Shown: positions 24,448 to 32,898 of the stretch, in pieces
How the letters are laid out: each line of letters begins with the position of its first letter
Numbering within the stretch: the first letter of the stretch is position 1
NCBI GenBank assembly: GCA_037140615.1
Contig: JBAXED010000003.1
Coordinates: forward strand, 1 to 64,000
From: CAINVV01 sp037140615
GTDB taxonomy: Bacteria > Bacteroidota > Bacteroidia > Bacteroidales > Prolixibacteraceae
Length of the DNA: 64,000 nucleotides
Reading direction: 5' to 3'
Notes under the pieces: model-generated
What the model was told of the DNA's origin: nothing
The model's input: only the letters and a program-made list of their open reading frames with translations
Database searches by the model: none
Made by a program: the position numbers and the translations under genes

Positions 24448-26492
24448 AGATCCTGAAATCCTGTATGATTCTATGTTCATTGATCAATTTTCTTGCCTTA
24501 TCCGGCAACGGTCAGCAATCCGATCTTCAGAAAGAGCAGCAGTTGGAAGAGCTGGTCGAATCTCTGGCAGCCACGGAGGATGGGACAACTGAAAGTTCTC
24601 TTTTGCTCGAGGATATCAGCTATTATACTGGTCATCCTATTTTTATTAACAAGGCTACTGAGGAGGAATTACTGCGGTTAAATTTTCTGAATTTTAAACA
24701 AGTTCGAAGCATAATTGCCTATCGCACCAAGTACGGAAAGATCCTTACCCTGAAGGAACTGGCTATTTTTTCTGATTTTAGCGCAGAGCTATTGAAAAAA
24801 ATGGAACCATTTGTGCGTTTTAATCAGGATCCGGATTCAATTCAGAAAAAGTGGGACAGAGTGATCAGGCAGTCCTTGCTTTCCAGAATTAAAACTTCGT
24901 TTCCAGTCTCCAAAGGATACCAATCTCAGAATGGCAAGCAACCGGTTTATGAAGGCTCTCCTTACAGTTATTTTACACGATACCGGGGAGAGATCGGAAA
25001 ATCAATGGAAATGGGTATAACAGCAGAAAATGATGCCGGGGAGGATTTCTTTCGGAAATCAAACAAGCGGGGTTTTGATTTTTTATCAGGCTTTCTTTGC
25101 TGGGATGGCAAAGGTCCGATACGAAGAGTTGTTGTTGGAGATTACCACTTAAGATTTGGTCAGGGTGTTAACCTTTGGTCGGGTGGTGGAGTCAGTTATG
25201 CTTCGGATCTTTCTTCCCTGATGCGCTCGGGTGAAGGAATCAGACCGTATAGTTCATCGGACGAGAATATGTTCTTTCGCGGCGCAGCGGTACAAGTCAA
25301 CTTTAATTCAGTGAAATTTTCCTTCTTCTATTCAGGAAAAAAAAGAGATGCAAATATAGAGGAGGATTCTATTCGCGGGAGTATTATAACTTCATTTAGA
25401 AACGACGGACTTCATCGTACTATCTCCGAAATGGAGGACGAAAAAGATGTGATAGAGCGAATGATCGGAGGATATAGTGACTTTAGATTTAGCAATTGGC
25501 GATTTGGAATTCTGGCAGCTTTTCAAAAATTCGGACTACCTGTTTCCAAAGGTGATATGCCATATAAATCAAAGACTTTTGAGGGGGATGTCACTGCGAA
25601 TTTTGGCATTGATTATCATCTTATATTGAATCAAATCAGCCTTTTTGGAGAATTGGGGATATCTAAAAATTTAAAGCCGGCTTTTGTCAATGGATTAGTG
25701 TGGAAGGCTCATCCCCAGTTATCTCTCTCCATGCTTTATCGAAACTACGACCCCTCGTTTCAATCCTTCAACTCTGCAGCTTTTGCAAATGGTAGTGGTG
25801 GCCGGAATGAAGAGGGCTTTTATGCTGCTTTTGCCTATTATCCAATCTCAAAAGTTAAGCTAAGCGGACAAGCCGATCTGTTTAACTTTCCCTGGATGAC
25901 TTTCCAAACGATCACTCCTGCTCAAGGTCATACGTTGGCCTTTCAGGCTGAAATGGCTATCAAGACAAACCTTTCTGTTTATCTCCATGGCAGATTTGTC
26001 CAAAAACCACAAAAAACTTCCGGGATGACCGGCGTGCCTGAACAATGGGATGAAAATACAGCAAAATGGAGAGCACATTGCGACTGGAAAATCAGTGAAA
26101 AGCTTCAGTTTAGAAGCAGAATTGAATATGTAGGATACAGGTATCAGGCTATAAAAGAGAAGGGATACCTGATATTTCAGGATTTTATCTATTCACCCTC
26201 CTTGAAATTTAAGTGTTGGTTCAGAGTAGCCAGGTATTCAACTGATGGTTACAATTCAAGGGTATATAGCTATGAAAATGACCTGCTTTATTATTTTGCC
26301 ATTCCAGAATTTCATGGGAAGGGCTGGAGAACCTATCTGAATCTTAAGTGGCAACCTTGCAGGTTGATAACACTATATTTTAAAGGCGGATACACCATAC
26401 GGGAAGGAGCAGCATTCCTTGGTTCCGGGAACGATACAACCCAGGGTAATCACAGATTTGAGGTAAGAAGTCAGGTATGCCTGAAGTTTTAA
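24444..26492 (+). CDS. Outer-membrane beta-barrel protein with N-terminal helix-hairpin-helix domain
   Basis: A 682-residue exported protein of a Bacteroidota family usually labelled helix-hairpin-helix domain protein. A signal peptide (about 1-23) leads to a linker rich in Glu, then a ComEA-like HhH segment at about residues 66-125 (FINKATEEELLRLNFLNFKQ, then ILTLKELAIF and LLKKMEPFVRF). From about residue 140 onward, Gly/aromatic-rich alternating strands suggest a large barrel, ending in CLKF. HhH domains usually bind DNA, but in an exported protein they could also bind other ligands. It is translationally coupled to the PorV-like gene upstream. I know of no established function. Confidence 0.75.
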   Translation: MKILKSCMILCSLINFLALSGNGQQSDLQKEQQLEELVESLAATEDGTTESSLLLEDISYYTGHPIFINKATEEELLRLNFLNFKQVRSIIAYRTKYGKILTLKELAIFSDFSAELLKKMEPFVRFNQDPDSIQKKWDRVIRQSLLSRIKTSFPVSKGYQSQNGKQPVYEGSPYSYFTRYRGEIGKSMEMGITAENDAGEDFFRKSNKRGFDFLSGFLCWDGKGPIRRVVVGDYHLRFGQGVNLWSGGGVSYASDLSSLMRSGEGIRPYSSSDENMFFRGAAVQVNFNSVKFSFFYSGKKRDANIEEDSIRGSIITSFRNDGLHRTISEMEDEKDVIERMIGGYSDFRFSNWRFGILAAFQKFGLPVSKGDMPYKSKTFEGDVTANFGIDYHLILNQISLFGELGISKNLKPAFVNGLVWKAHPQLSLSMLYRNYDPSFQSFNSAAFANGSGGRNEEGFYAAFAYYPISKVKLSGQADLFNFPWMTFQTITPAQGHTLAFQAEMAIKTNLSVYLHGRFVQKPQKTSGMTGVPEQWDENTAKWRAHCDWKISEKLQFRSRIEYVGYRYQAIKEKGYLIFQDFIYSPSLKFKCWFRVARYSTDGYNSRVYSYENDLLYYFAIPEFHGKGWRTYLNLKWQPCRLITLYFKGGYTIREGAAFLGSGNDTTQGNHRFEVRSQVCLKF

Positions 26493-26494
26493 TG

Positions 26495-26550
26495 TTTGAA
26501 ATGTTTGACTTCATAAACAATTTTTAATCCCCATAAACCCTTCAAACTAA
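26495..26550. repeat. Intergenic TTTGAAATG / CCCTTCAAAC repeat cluster 3
   Basis: Directly after the barrel gene stop stand GTTTGAAATG and GTTTGACTT, then AAACCCTTCAAACTAAACC. It has the facing-arm plan seen near the uronate genes but is shorter. Confidence 0.65.
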
Positions 26551-26657
26551 ACCATATTTTAAGTTGGCTTTGCGAAAAACTAAGTGAAACCTCCAATTCG
26601 TTCAAGAGATTGAATGGTTAAAAAAATCTAAAAGTTCAATCGAACTATGATATTTTG

Positions 26658-26665
26658 TAACTTTG
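26658..26665 (+). promoter_or_regulatory. Bacteroidota -7 element deciding the start of the acyltransferase
   Basis: TAACTTTG matches TAnnTTTG exactly. Transcription would begin about 26672, so the upstream TTG at 26679 has almost no leader and the ATG at 26709 is the better start. Confidence 0.5.
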
Positions 26666-26708
26666 CATCGTCCCAAATTTGGGTAACCGAATTATTAAAC
26701 GACGAAAA

Positions 26709-27857
26709 ATGCCTTTCACGCACAATTTTGATGATATACGCCCTTATCGGAACGAGGAATTCCCAACCATAATAGAACGATTATTGAAAGACCCGTTGTT
26801 CGACAATGTATTAAGGAGTTTGAATAAAGATGAAGCAGAACATGCTCAAATGCGAGCGGCTTTGCTTACGACAAAAACGATTGAAGTCTTTCAGGATAAG
26901 TTCGTTGTCCCTATGATCAATCAAATTCTCGCCGCAAGCTCCAATGGATTATCAATGAATGGTTTGGAGGATTTGGATAAAAATCAGCGATATTTGTACA
27001 TATCAAATCACAGGGATATCATTCTGGATTCGGCCCTGATGAATGTTAAAATGCATGCCAGTGGTTTTAGTCCGACTGAGATTGCCATAGGAAGCAACCT
27101 TTTAATTTTCCCCTGGATCAATGATCTGGTTAGGATCAACCGTTCATTCATTGTTAAGCGTAATATTCCTGTCAAGGAAATGCTGGTCTCATCCAGGCAT
27201 CTGTCGAGCTACATCCGTCATATGATTACCAAAGGGAGTGATTCAATTTGGATCGCACAAAGGGAAGGTCGCGCCAAAGATGGAAATGATTGCACCCAGC
27301 CGGCTCTGTTGAAAATGCTTAATATGTCCAATGGAAATGGTTTCTTCGAAGGATTTAAAGAACTTAAAATTGTTCCAATGGCTATTTCCTATGAGATTGA
27401 GCCTTGCGGAAATGAAAAAGTTGTAGAGTTGAAAAAGCGCGAGTCAGATCCGAATTTTCAGAAAACAGAAAAGGACGACCTGATGAATATGGTAAGTGGA
27501 TTAAGTAATCCCAAAGGGAGAATCCATATTCAATTTGGAAATCAGATTGATGAAGAAGTTTTGCACCATATTTCACATGAGCCAGCCATGAACGAACGCT
27601 TGAGATTGTTGGCAGAGCATATAGATAAGGAGATTTACAGAAATTACCGGTTATTTTCCAACAACTATATTGCATATGATTTATACTTCAAGACTAAAAA
27701 GTATGAATCAAAATATACAATGCAACAGAAAGAATCGTTTGTGGATTTAACCCACGAACGGTTACAGCTTGTCAATGAGGACATTGAAGATTCAATGGTG
27801 CTTTGGCTGAAAATGTACGCTACTCCGGTTTACAATTTCGAGAGGTTCGTCAAATAG
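26709..27857 (+). CDS. PlsC-like phospholipid/glycerol acyltransferase
   Basis: A 382-residue acyltransferase of the lysophosphatidic acid acyltransferase superfamily, acting at the inner face of the inner membrane on a lysophospholipid-type acceptor. The HX4D catalytic motif is present as HRDIILD (about residue 100), and the second block appears as QREGRAKDG. The protein is longer than E. coli PlsC, with C-terminal helices rich in charged residues. The frame is open upstream to a TTG at 26679 (10 more residues), but promoter position and the neat MPFTHNFDDIRPY start favour 26709. The exact acceptor is unknown. Confidence 0.82.
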   Translation: MPFTHNFDDIRPYRNEEFPTIIERLLKDPLFDNVLRSLNKDEAEHAQMRAALLTTKTIEVFQDKFVVPMINQILAASSNGLSMNGLEDLDKNQRYLYISNHRDIILDSALMNVKMHASGFSPTEIAIGSNLLIFPWINDLVRINRSFIVKRNIPVKEMLVSSRHLSSYIRHMITKGSDSIWIAQREGRAKDGNDCTQPALLKMLNMSNGNGFFEGFKELKIVPMAISYEIEPCGNEKVVELKKRESDPNFQKTEKDDLMNMVSGLSNPKGRIHIQFGNQIDEEVLHHISHEPAMNERLRLLAEHIDKEIYRNYRLFSNNYIAYDLYFKTKKYESKYTMQQKESFVDLTHERLQLVNEDIEDSMVLWLKMYATPVYNFERFVK

Positions 27858-27870
27858 GTAGGTCTTTTTC

Positions 27871-28074
27871 TTAGATAATGTGGAATAGAACCTGCGTAAA
27901 GATAATCAGAAGGATTATAACAAATCCGATTGTAACGTAAGGAATTCCAAAGTTTAAAGTATACCCAAACCCAAATCTTTTTGGGACAAAGATTCTGGAG
28001 TCGGACTTATTTGCATAAAAAACCCCCCATTTGTAGTTTTTTGAATTACCTGATGGGTCATCAATCTGGTCCAT
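27871..28074 (-). CDS. Small DUF5808 membrane protein
   Basis: A 67-residue protein. Residues 13-47 match the DUF5808 pattern: a Lys-Trp-Gly-Val-Phe-Tyr segment, an Asp-x-Arg-Ile-Phe-Val-Pro-Lys run, and GFGYTLNFGIPYVT. The C-terminal 20 residues are one hydrophobic membrane helix. DUF5808 is a short domain of unknown function. It lies 9 bp downstream of the aspartate kinase stop on the same strand, so it is probably co-transcribed with that gene. Confidence 0.72.
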   Translation of the reverse strand: MDQIDDPSGNSKNYKWGVFYANKSDSRIFVPKRFGFGYTLNFGIPYVTIGFVIILLIIFTQVLFHII

Positions 28075-28083
28075 ATTTCTTGA

Positions 28084-29400
28084 TTAAACGTTTAGCAGTT
28101 TTTCGCTTAAGGCCACAAGAGTCGATTTCTTGTCAGCAGTATTTACAAGCACCGAGATATTGTGCTTGCTTCCACCATATGAAATCATACGAATAGGGAT
28201 GTCATCCAGAGCCATGAATACTTTTGAGGCAAATCCTTTTTCTTCTGCGATCATATTGCCTACTATACAAACGATTGTCTGGTTTTTGTCTACTTCGACA
28301 TCTCCATATTCTTTGAGTTCATTGACGATTTCCTCAAGATGTTTGGGATTATCTATCGTAACAGAGACTGCTACTTCAGAAGTAGTTACCATGTCAACAG
28401 AAGTTTTGAAATATTCAAATATTTCAAAAATATTTTTCATAAAGCCATAGGCATTTAGCATTCTTCCGGAACGAATTTTGATGGCGGTGATTCCGTCCTT
28501 GGCAGCAACGGCCTTGATCCCGGCACCCTGACTTTCTCCGGTTATGAGCGTTCCGGGATCCGGCGGATTCATGGTGTTTTTTAATCTGACAGGGATATTG
28601 TTGTTTTTAGCGGGAAGCACAGTTTGCGGATGCAATATTTTGGCCCCAAAATATGCGAGCTCAGCTGCTTCATTGAATGAGAGAACATCTACACGTTTGG
28701 TATTTTCAACGAATCGTGGGTCGTTGTTGTGAAATCCATCAATATCTGTCCATATTTGAACCTCACGACTATTGATGGCTGCTCCAATCAGAGTTGCAGT
28801 GTAATCCGAGCCTCCCCGCTGCAGGTTATCAATCTCACCAGATTCGTTTCTGCAAATAAATCCCTGCGTAATATAATAGTCAGCCTTTGGCGTGGATGAC
28901 AATATTTCATTCAGTTTTTGTTTAATGAAACGACTGTCTGGCATCTTGTCATCATCAATTCTCATAAATTCAAGAGCTGGCAATAAGGCTGCATTATAAC
29001 CTTCTTCCTGCATCAAAAGAGTAAAAAGTGCAGTTGAAATGAGCTCTCCTTGTGCTAGAATTGCTCTTTCTCCTGCTTCTGAAAAGGTTCCGGTTGTAAA
29101 GGCTTTTATGAAATCGAAATGTTCTTCCAAAACCTTTTTGCCCTTGTCTTTCATATCAAGGCTTTTGAAAAGATCAAAAACGACATTGTAATATTTTTTT
29201 TCAAGGATACTTATCTGGGCAAGTGCAGATTCCTTATTCTTTTTGGTCAGATAATCAGAAATTTCGACGAGACTGTTTGTCGTTCCTGACATGGCTGACA
29301 AGACCACCATCTTCTGTATCCCATCGGCAATTAATTTTATTACCGATCTCATATTCTCTATTGAACCCACTGAGGTTCCACCAAATTTGTATACTTCCAT
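28084..29400 (-). CDS. lysC: Aspartate kinase (monofunctional)
   Basis: Phosphorylates L-aspartate, the entry step to lysine, methionine, threonine and diaminopimelate. The start at 29400 gives MEVYKFGGTSVGS, the family opening, and places the gene 36 bases after a TATTTTTG promoter element; the longer frame to 29436 would begin inside that element. The product has 438 residues. The amino acid kinase domain includes GGSDYTATLIG (binding Asp) and FGAKILHPQT. The C-terminal third holds two ACT domains (about 295-438) expected to bind lysine or threonine as feedback inhibitors. It is not fused to homoserine dehydrogenase. Confidence 0.92.
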   Translation of the reverse strand: MEVYKFGGTSVGSIENMRSVIKLIADGIQKMVVLSAMSGTTNSLVEISDYLTKKNKESALAQISILEKKYYNVVFDLFKSLDMKDKGKKVLEEHFDFIKAFTTGTFSEAGERAILAQGELISTALFTLLMQEEGYNAALLPALEFMRIDDDKMPDSRFIKQKLNEILSSTPKADYYITQGFICRNESGEIDNLQRGGSDYTATLIGAAINSREVQIWTDIDGFHNNDPRFVENTKRVDVLSFNEAAELAYFGAKILHPQTVLPAKNNNIPVRLKNTMNPPDPGTLITGESQGAGIKAVAAKDGITAIKIRSGRMLNAYGFMKNIFEIFEYFKTSVDMVTTSEVAVSVTIDNPKHLEEIVNELKEYGDVEVDKNQTIVCIVGNMIAEEKGFASKVFMALDDIPIRMISYGGSKHNISVLVNTADKKSTLVALSEKLLNV

Positions 29401-29435
29401 GATGCAATTCTTTAGCTGACAATTCATTTGCAGCA

Positions 29436-29443
29436 CAAAAATA
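29436..29443 (-). promoter_or_regulatory. Bacteroidota -7 element for aspartate kinase
   Basis: The minus strand reads TATTTTTG, an exact TAnnTTTG match, 36 bases before the ATG at 29400. It argues against the upstream ATG at 29436. Confidence 0.5.
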
Positions 29444-29528
29444 AGAATATTATAGGGGATTGATCTTGCCGGAAGAATTTTAGCAAAAATTTTAACTTAC
29501 GATTTGTAAGCAAGAGAAAATCATTTAA

Positions 29529-30071
29529 CTACTTGACTAACTTTGAGATGGACTTAAATTCGATGGCAGAAGAAGTTCGTGTTAATTCAAATAGAATGGA
29601 TTCAACAGTGGAAACCAGGATTCCTTCCTGAGCAAAGCGCTGCAAAGCAACTTGTTTTTCTGCGAGATCCCTTGAGCTGATGCAGTTTGATATCACAACA
29701 GGCTGAAATCCTTTTTCCCTGAGGTCAATTGCCGTTTGCAGAACACAAACATGTGATTCTATACCACAAATCAATACGCTGGATTTCCCCGATCGTTCAA
29801 GGGCTTCCAAGAAGAGTACCTCGTCCATGCAACTAAAAGTTTTCTTTTCTATGAAGTTGAGGGGGTCGAACAGCGAACTTATCTCCTGAATAGTTCCTCC
29901 TAACCCATTGCTATATTGCTGAGTAACCAATAAGGAAATTTGTAGCCCTTTAAGTCCTTCGATGAGTTTTTGGCTGTTAGCCAGCAGTAACTCTTTTTCA
30001 GCCATCAGCGGAAATAACTTTTCCTGGATGTCGATGATCAGTCCAATACAACTTTCTCTTGTTATGCGCAT
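29529..30071 (-). CDS. Isochorismatase-family cysteine hydrolase
   Basis: A 180-residue alpha/beta hydrolase of the isochorismatase/nicotinamidase fold. The catalytic triad is visible: Asp14 (LIIDIQEKLF), Lys76 or Lys77, and Cys109 in the ICGIESHVCVLQT stretch, with the expected cis-peptide region before it. The metal-binding residues typical of nicotinamidases (DxHxxxxH) are absent, so this is a YcaC-like or unassigned hydrolase, not a nicotinamidase. It follows the glycosyltransferase gene by 3 bp at the end of a four-gene operon. The substrate is unknown. Confidence 0.85.
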   Translation of the reverse strand: MRITRESCIGLIIDIQEKLFPLMAEKELLLANSQKLIEGLKGLQISLLVTQQYSNGLGGTIQEISSLFDPLNFIEKKTFSCMDEVLFLEALERSGKSSVLICGIESHVCVLQTAIDLREKGFQPVVISNCISSRDLAEKQVALQRFAQEGILVSTVESILFELTRTSSAIEFKSISKLVK

Positions 30072-30074
30072 AAT

Positions 30075-31109
30075 TCAAGGTGCTATTTCAGAAAATTTTC
30101 TCCGTTTTTTAATAAAGTAATTCCATACGATGCTATTGCCGGTAGTCAATCTGATTGATCTATTTGTACTTGACTGCATGATAGCAGAGCGTTTTTTTAA
30201 AAGCTTTGGCAACATTCCATAGAATTTCAGATGCGCTGTAAAAACTCTTCCAAAGGATTTAAATTCACCTTTGAACAGGAACATGAAGGCAGCAACTCCA
30301 TCAAGAACCATCCTGACAGGGAGTTTGCTTGCCAGTTGCTTCACCGGCAGGTTTTTAAACAACAAAAAGAGGTTGTTTCTGAAATTTAGATGAATCTTCA
30401 GTGGACTATTGTAAGGCAAAGTGCCGCCACCCAGGTGATATACTACGGAATCAGGACAAATATAAACGTTGTAACCGAGATGTTTAGCCCTCCAACAGAG
30501 GTCGATCTCCTCCATGTGGGCCCAGAAGTCAGCATCAAATCCACAGCAGGTTTTCCACACAAGCGATTTAACCACCATGCAGGCACCGGAAGCCCAGGAA
30601 ACCGGTATAGTCCCATTATATTGTCCGTGGTCCAGTTCAATTTCCTGTAATATTCTTCCTCTGCAGAAGGGATAGCCAAACCTGTCAATAAAGCCTCCTG
30701 CTGCACCGGCATATTCAAATTCCTGTGCACGCTCGAGGCTAAGAATCTTTGGCTGACAAATTCCAATTGACGGATTCATTTCCATCAGGTCCAGAATTGG
30801 GTCAAGCCATCCGGCAGTAACTTCAACATCTGAATTGAGCAATACAAAATAGTCCGCCTGGAGATGTTCCAATGCCCTGTTATATCCTTCAGCAAAACCA
30901 TAATTATGGTCCAGCTGAATGTAAGTTACTTCTGGAAAAAGTGTTAAAATTGTTGTGGCACTATCGTCTGTTGAACCATTGTCCGCTACGACAATTTCTA
31001 CATTCCCTTTTGAAAAGGCGATAACTGAAGGCAAAAATCTTTTCAGGAAACTGCTGCCGTTCCAGTTCAGAATTACAATGGAAATTTTCTTATTGTTGTT
31101 CATTGTCAA
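30075..31109 (-). CDS. Family 2 glycosyltransferase
   Basis: A 344-residue inverting GT-A glycosyltransferase, rhamnosyltransferase-like, probably acting on cell-surface polysaccharide or glycolipid. Visible are VILNWNGSSF (10-19), VVADNGSTDDSA (about 36-47), the DxD-like LLNSDVEV (about 93-100), ASGACMVVK and the HMEEIDLCWRAK block (ED-type acceptor motif). A weakly hydrophobic C-terminal stretch may contact the membrane. Donor and acceptor are unknown. The neighbouring LpxL-like acyltransferase gene, 60 bp upstream, suggests envelope lipid or lipopolysaccharide work. Confidence 0.88.
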   Translation of the reverse strand: MTMNNNKKISIVILNWNGSSFLKRFLPSVIAFSKGNVEIVVADNGSTDDSATTILTLFPEVTYIQLDHNYGFAEGYNRALEHLQADYFVLLNSDVEVTAGWLDPILDLMEMNPSIGICQPKILSLERAQEFEYAGAAGGFIDRFGYPFCRGRILQEIELDHGQYNGTIPVSWASGACMVVKSLVWKTCCGFDADFWAHMEEIDLCWRAKHLGYNVYICPDSVVYHLGGGTLPYNSPLKIHLNFRNNLFLLFKNLPVKQLASKLPVRMVLDGVAAFMFLFKGEFKSFGRVFTAHLKFYGMLPKLLKKRSAIMQSSTNRSIRLTTGNSIVWNYFIKKRRKFSEIAP

Positions 31110-31169
31110 TTTTTGCCTTTAAACCCACTTATTCGCTGGGTTAACCACAAATGCTTCTTCCCTTTAACT

Positions 31170-32057
31170 TTATCCTTCTTCCCTCTTATGTTTCCATCTT
31201 TTGTGCGTCCAAAGCCAATATTCAGGGCATTCAACGATCATGGCTTCAATCATTCGAGTGGCTTTTTCTGTAATTTCAAAAGGGGCAGTATTTCTTGCAT
31301 GGTCTGCAATCAATGAAAATTCAAGGCTATTATACCCTCTTTTTAATTTTCTAACGTGACAGAACAATACTGCGGCATCCAGTTTGCGGGAAATTTTCTC
31401 AGTGCCGGTCAATACCGCCGTCTCCTGATTTAGAAAGGTCGTCCAATACTGAATTTCATGCTTCCTGGGTGTTTGATCCATCAAAAAGGCGGTCGCAGAT
31501 GATTTGTTGTTGTGGAGATCTGAAAGCAACTGTCTATAGAAATCTGATCGGTCAATGGGCCGGATTCCAAACTGTGCTCTCATGTTGTAGTAAAACTGAT
31601 CAAAACTTTTGTTTGACAGTTTCTTATAGATGACATTCCCGGAATATTTTGAATGTAGCGTCAAGCTGCAGTTCCATTCCCAGTTGTTGTAATGTGCAGT
31701 TGCAATAATTACAGGACGACCTTCAGCTAAATATTTTTCTACCAACCCGATGTTAAGGACTTTATGACGTTGCATAATCTCTTTAATAGAAATTCTGTCA
31801 TAATAGAACGTTTCGATTATACTATCACATAAAAACCGGTAAAATTTTTCACCTATCTGAATGATTTCTTCTTTTGGTTTTTCCGGAAAAGAATTCAAAA
31901 GGTTAATGGAGACCACATCTCTGCGGTACCTGAAAACATGATAGATAAGAACAAAGATAATGCTGGATAAGACATAATGAATCCTCAGCGGAAACAGCTG
32001 AACCATCCAAGTATAGGATCTTAAAAGGTAGTAACCGGGATGTGCCTTTGTATCCAT
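31170..32057 (-). CDS. LpxL/HtrB-family lauroyl-type acyltransferase
   Basis: A 295-residue member of the lysophospholipid/lipid A late acyltransferase family, adding a secondary acyl chain to lipid A or a related lipid. An N-terminal membrane helix (about 20-42) is followed by the HX4E catalytic motif HYNNWE (about 128-133) and MDQTPRKHEI later, in the place of the family's DQ motif. It starts 2 bp after suhB, so the two are co-transcribed. Its exact substrate in Bacteroidota lipid A is not shown by sequence. Confidence 0.88.
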   Translation of the reverse strand: MDTKAHPGYYLLRSYTWMVQLFPLRIHYVLSSIIFVLIYHVFRYRRDVVSINLLNSFPEKPKEEIIQIGEKFYRFLCDSIIETFYYDRISIKEIMQRHKVLNIGLVEKYLAEGRPVIIATAHYNNWEWNCSLTLHSKYSGNVIYKKLSNKSFDQFYYNMRAQFGIRPIDRSDFYRQLLSDLHNNKSSATAFLMDQTPRKHEIQYWTTFLNQETAVLTGTEKISRKLDAAVLFCHVRKLKRGYNSLEFSLIADHARNTAPFEITEKATRMIEAMIVECPEYWLWTHKRWKHKREEG

Positions 32058-32059
32058 GC

Positions 32060-32854
32060 TTACTTACAATAGATTCGCTCTATGATGGCTTGAAATTCAT
32101 TGTAATAATTGTTGTTCGTGGCAATAATTTCACCACTGAAGAGAAAATTTTCTTTTCCAACGAAATTAGTGACTTTGCCACCGGCTTGCTTCAAGATGAT
32201 GGCGCCGGCTGCAATATCCCAAGGACTTAGTCCTTTTTCCCAAAAAGCTTCAAATCTGCCGGCAGCAACATAGGATAAATCTGTTGCTGCAGAGCCTAAT
32301 CTCCTAATTCCATGAGAATTGGACATAAAAAATAGGATGGTTTCTAGGAATGCATCAGCGTTTTTTACTTCACCGTAAGGAAATCCGGTAACGATAAGAG
32401 CTTCGTTGGTGGTAGCGGCTTCAGAAACATGGATCTCTTTTCCGTTTAGCATGGCCTTGCTGCCTTTCCAGGCATAAAAGCACTCATTCTTCGTAATTTC
32501 ATAAACCACACCTAGTACAATCTCCTCATATTCCAGTAATCCAATTGAAACCGCATACGGCGGAGCACCATGAATAAAATTGGTTGTTCCATCCAAGGGG
32601 TCAATCACCCAACGGTATTTCTCACCCGAATCAAATGCGGTCCCCTCTTCTGTGATAAAACCAGACTCCGGCAAAAGTTTTCTGAGTCTTTCAACAATAA
32701 GCTCTTCTGCTTTCTTGTCGACATATGATACAAAATTGGCTTTCCCTTTTAGCTCAACAAGCTTGAGATCAAAATCGGAGCGTTCACCGGCAATAAATGC
32801 ACCTGCACTTTTAGCTATTTCTATGACCTCCTGACAGACCTTTTGTAAATCCAT
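32060..32854 (-). CDS. suhB: Inositol-1-monophosphatase family phosphatase
   Basis: A 264-residue Mg-dependent phosphatase of the IMPase/SuhB group. The metal sites are clear: EEGT (about 70-73), DPLDGTTNFIHG (about 90-101) and SPWDIAAG (about 211-218). Length is normal. It hydrolyses inositol monophosphate or related sugar phosphates. It is the first gene of the operon suhB - LpxL-like - GT2 - isochorismatase, with a TACTTTTG promoter element directly upstream. Confidence 0.92.
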   Translation of the reverse strand: MDLQKVCQEVIEIAKSAGAFIAGERSDFDLKLVELKGKANFVSYVDKKAEELIVERLRKLLPESGFITEEGTAFDSGEKYRWVIDPLDGTTNFIHGAPPYAVSIGLLEYEEIVLGVVYEITKNECFYAWKGSKAMLNGKEIHVSEAATTNEALIVTGFPYGEVKNADAFLETILFFMSNSHGIRRLGSAATDLSYVAAGRFEAFWEKGLSPWDIAAGAIILKQAGGKVTNFVGKENFLFSGEIIATNNNYYNEFQAIIERIYCK

Positions 32855-32865
32855 ATTTTTTTATT

Positions 32866-32873
32866 CAAAAGTA
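32866..32873 (-). promoter_or_regulatory. Bacteroidota -7 element for the suhB operon
   Basis: The minus strand reads TACTTTTG, an exact TAnnTTTG match ending 12 bases before the suhB start codon, implying a very short leader. Confidence 0.5.
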
Positions 32874-32898
32874 GTGATTATCCCCGGCTGGTGCAAGG

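Noticed and set aside
26679..26708. TTG start ten codons upstream for the acyltransferase
   Set aside because: The -7 element at 26658-26665 leaves almost no leader for it, and the residues MGNRIIKRRK are not typical; ATG at 26709 is preferred.
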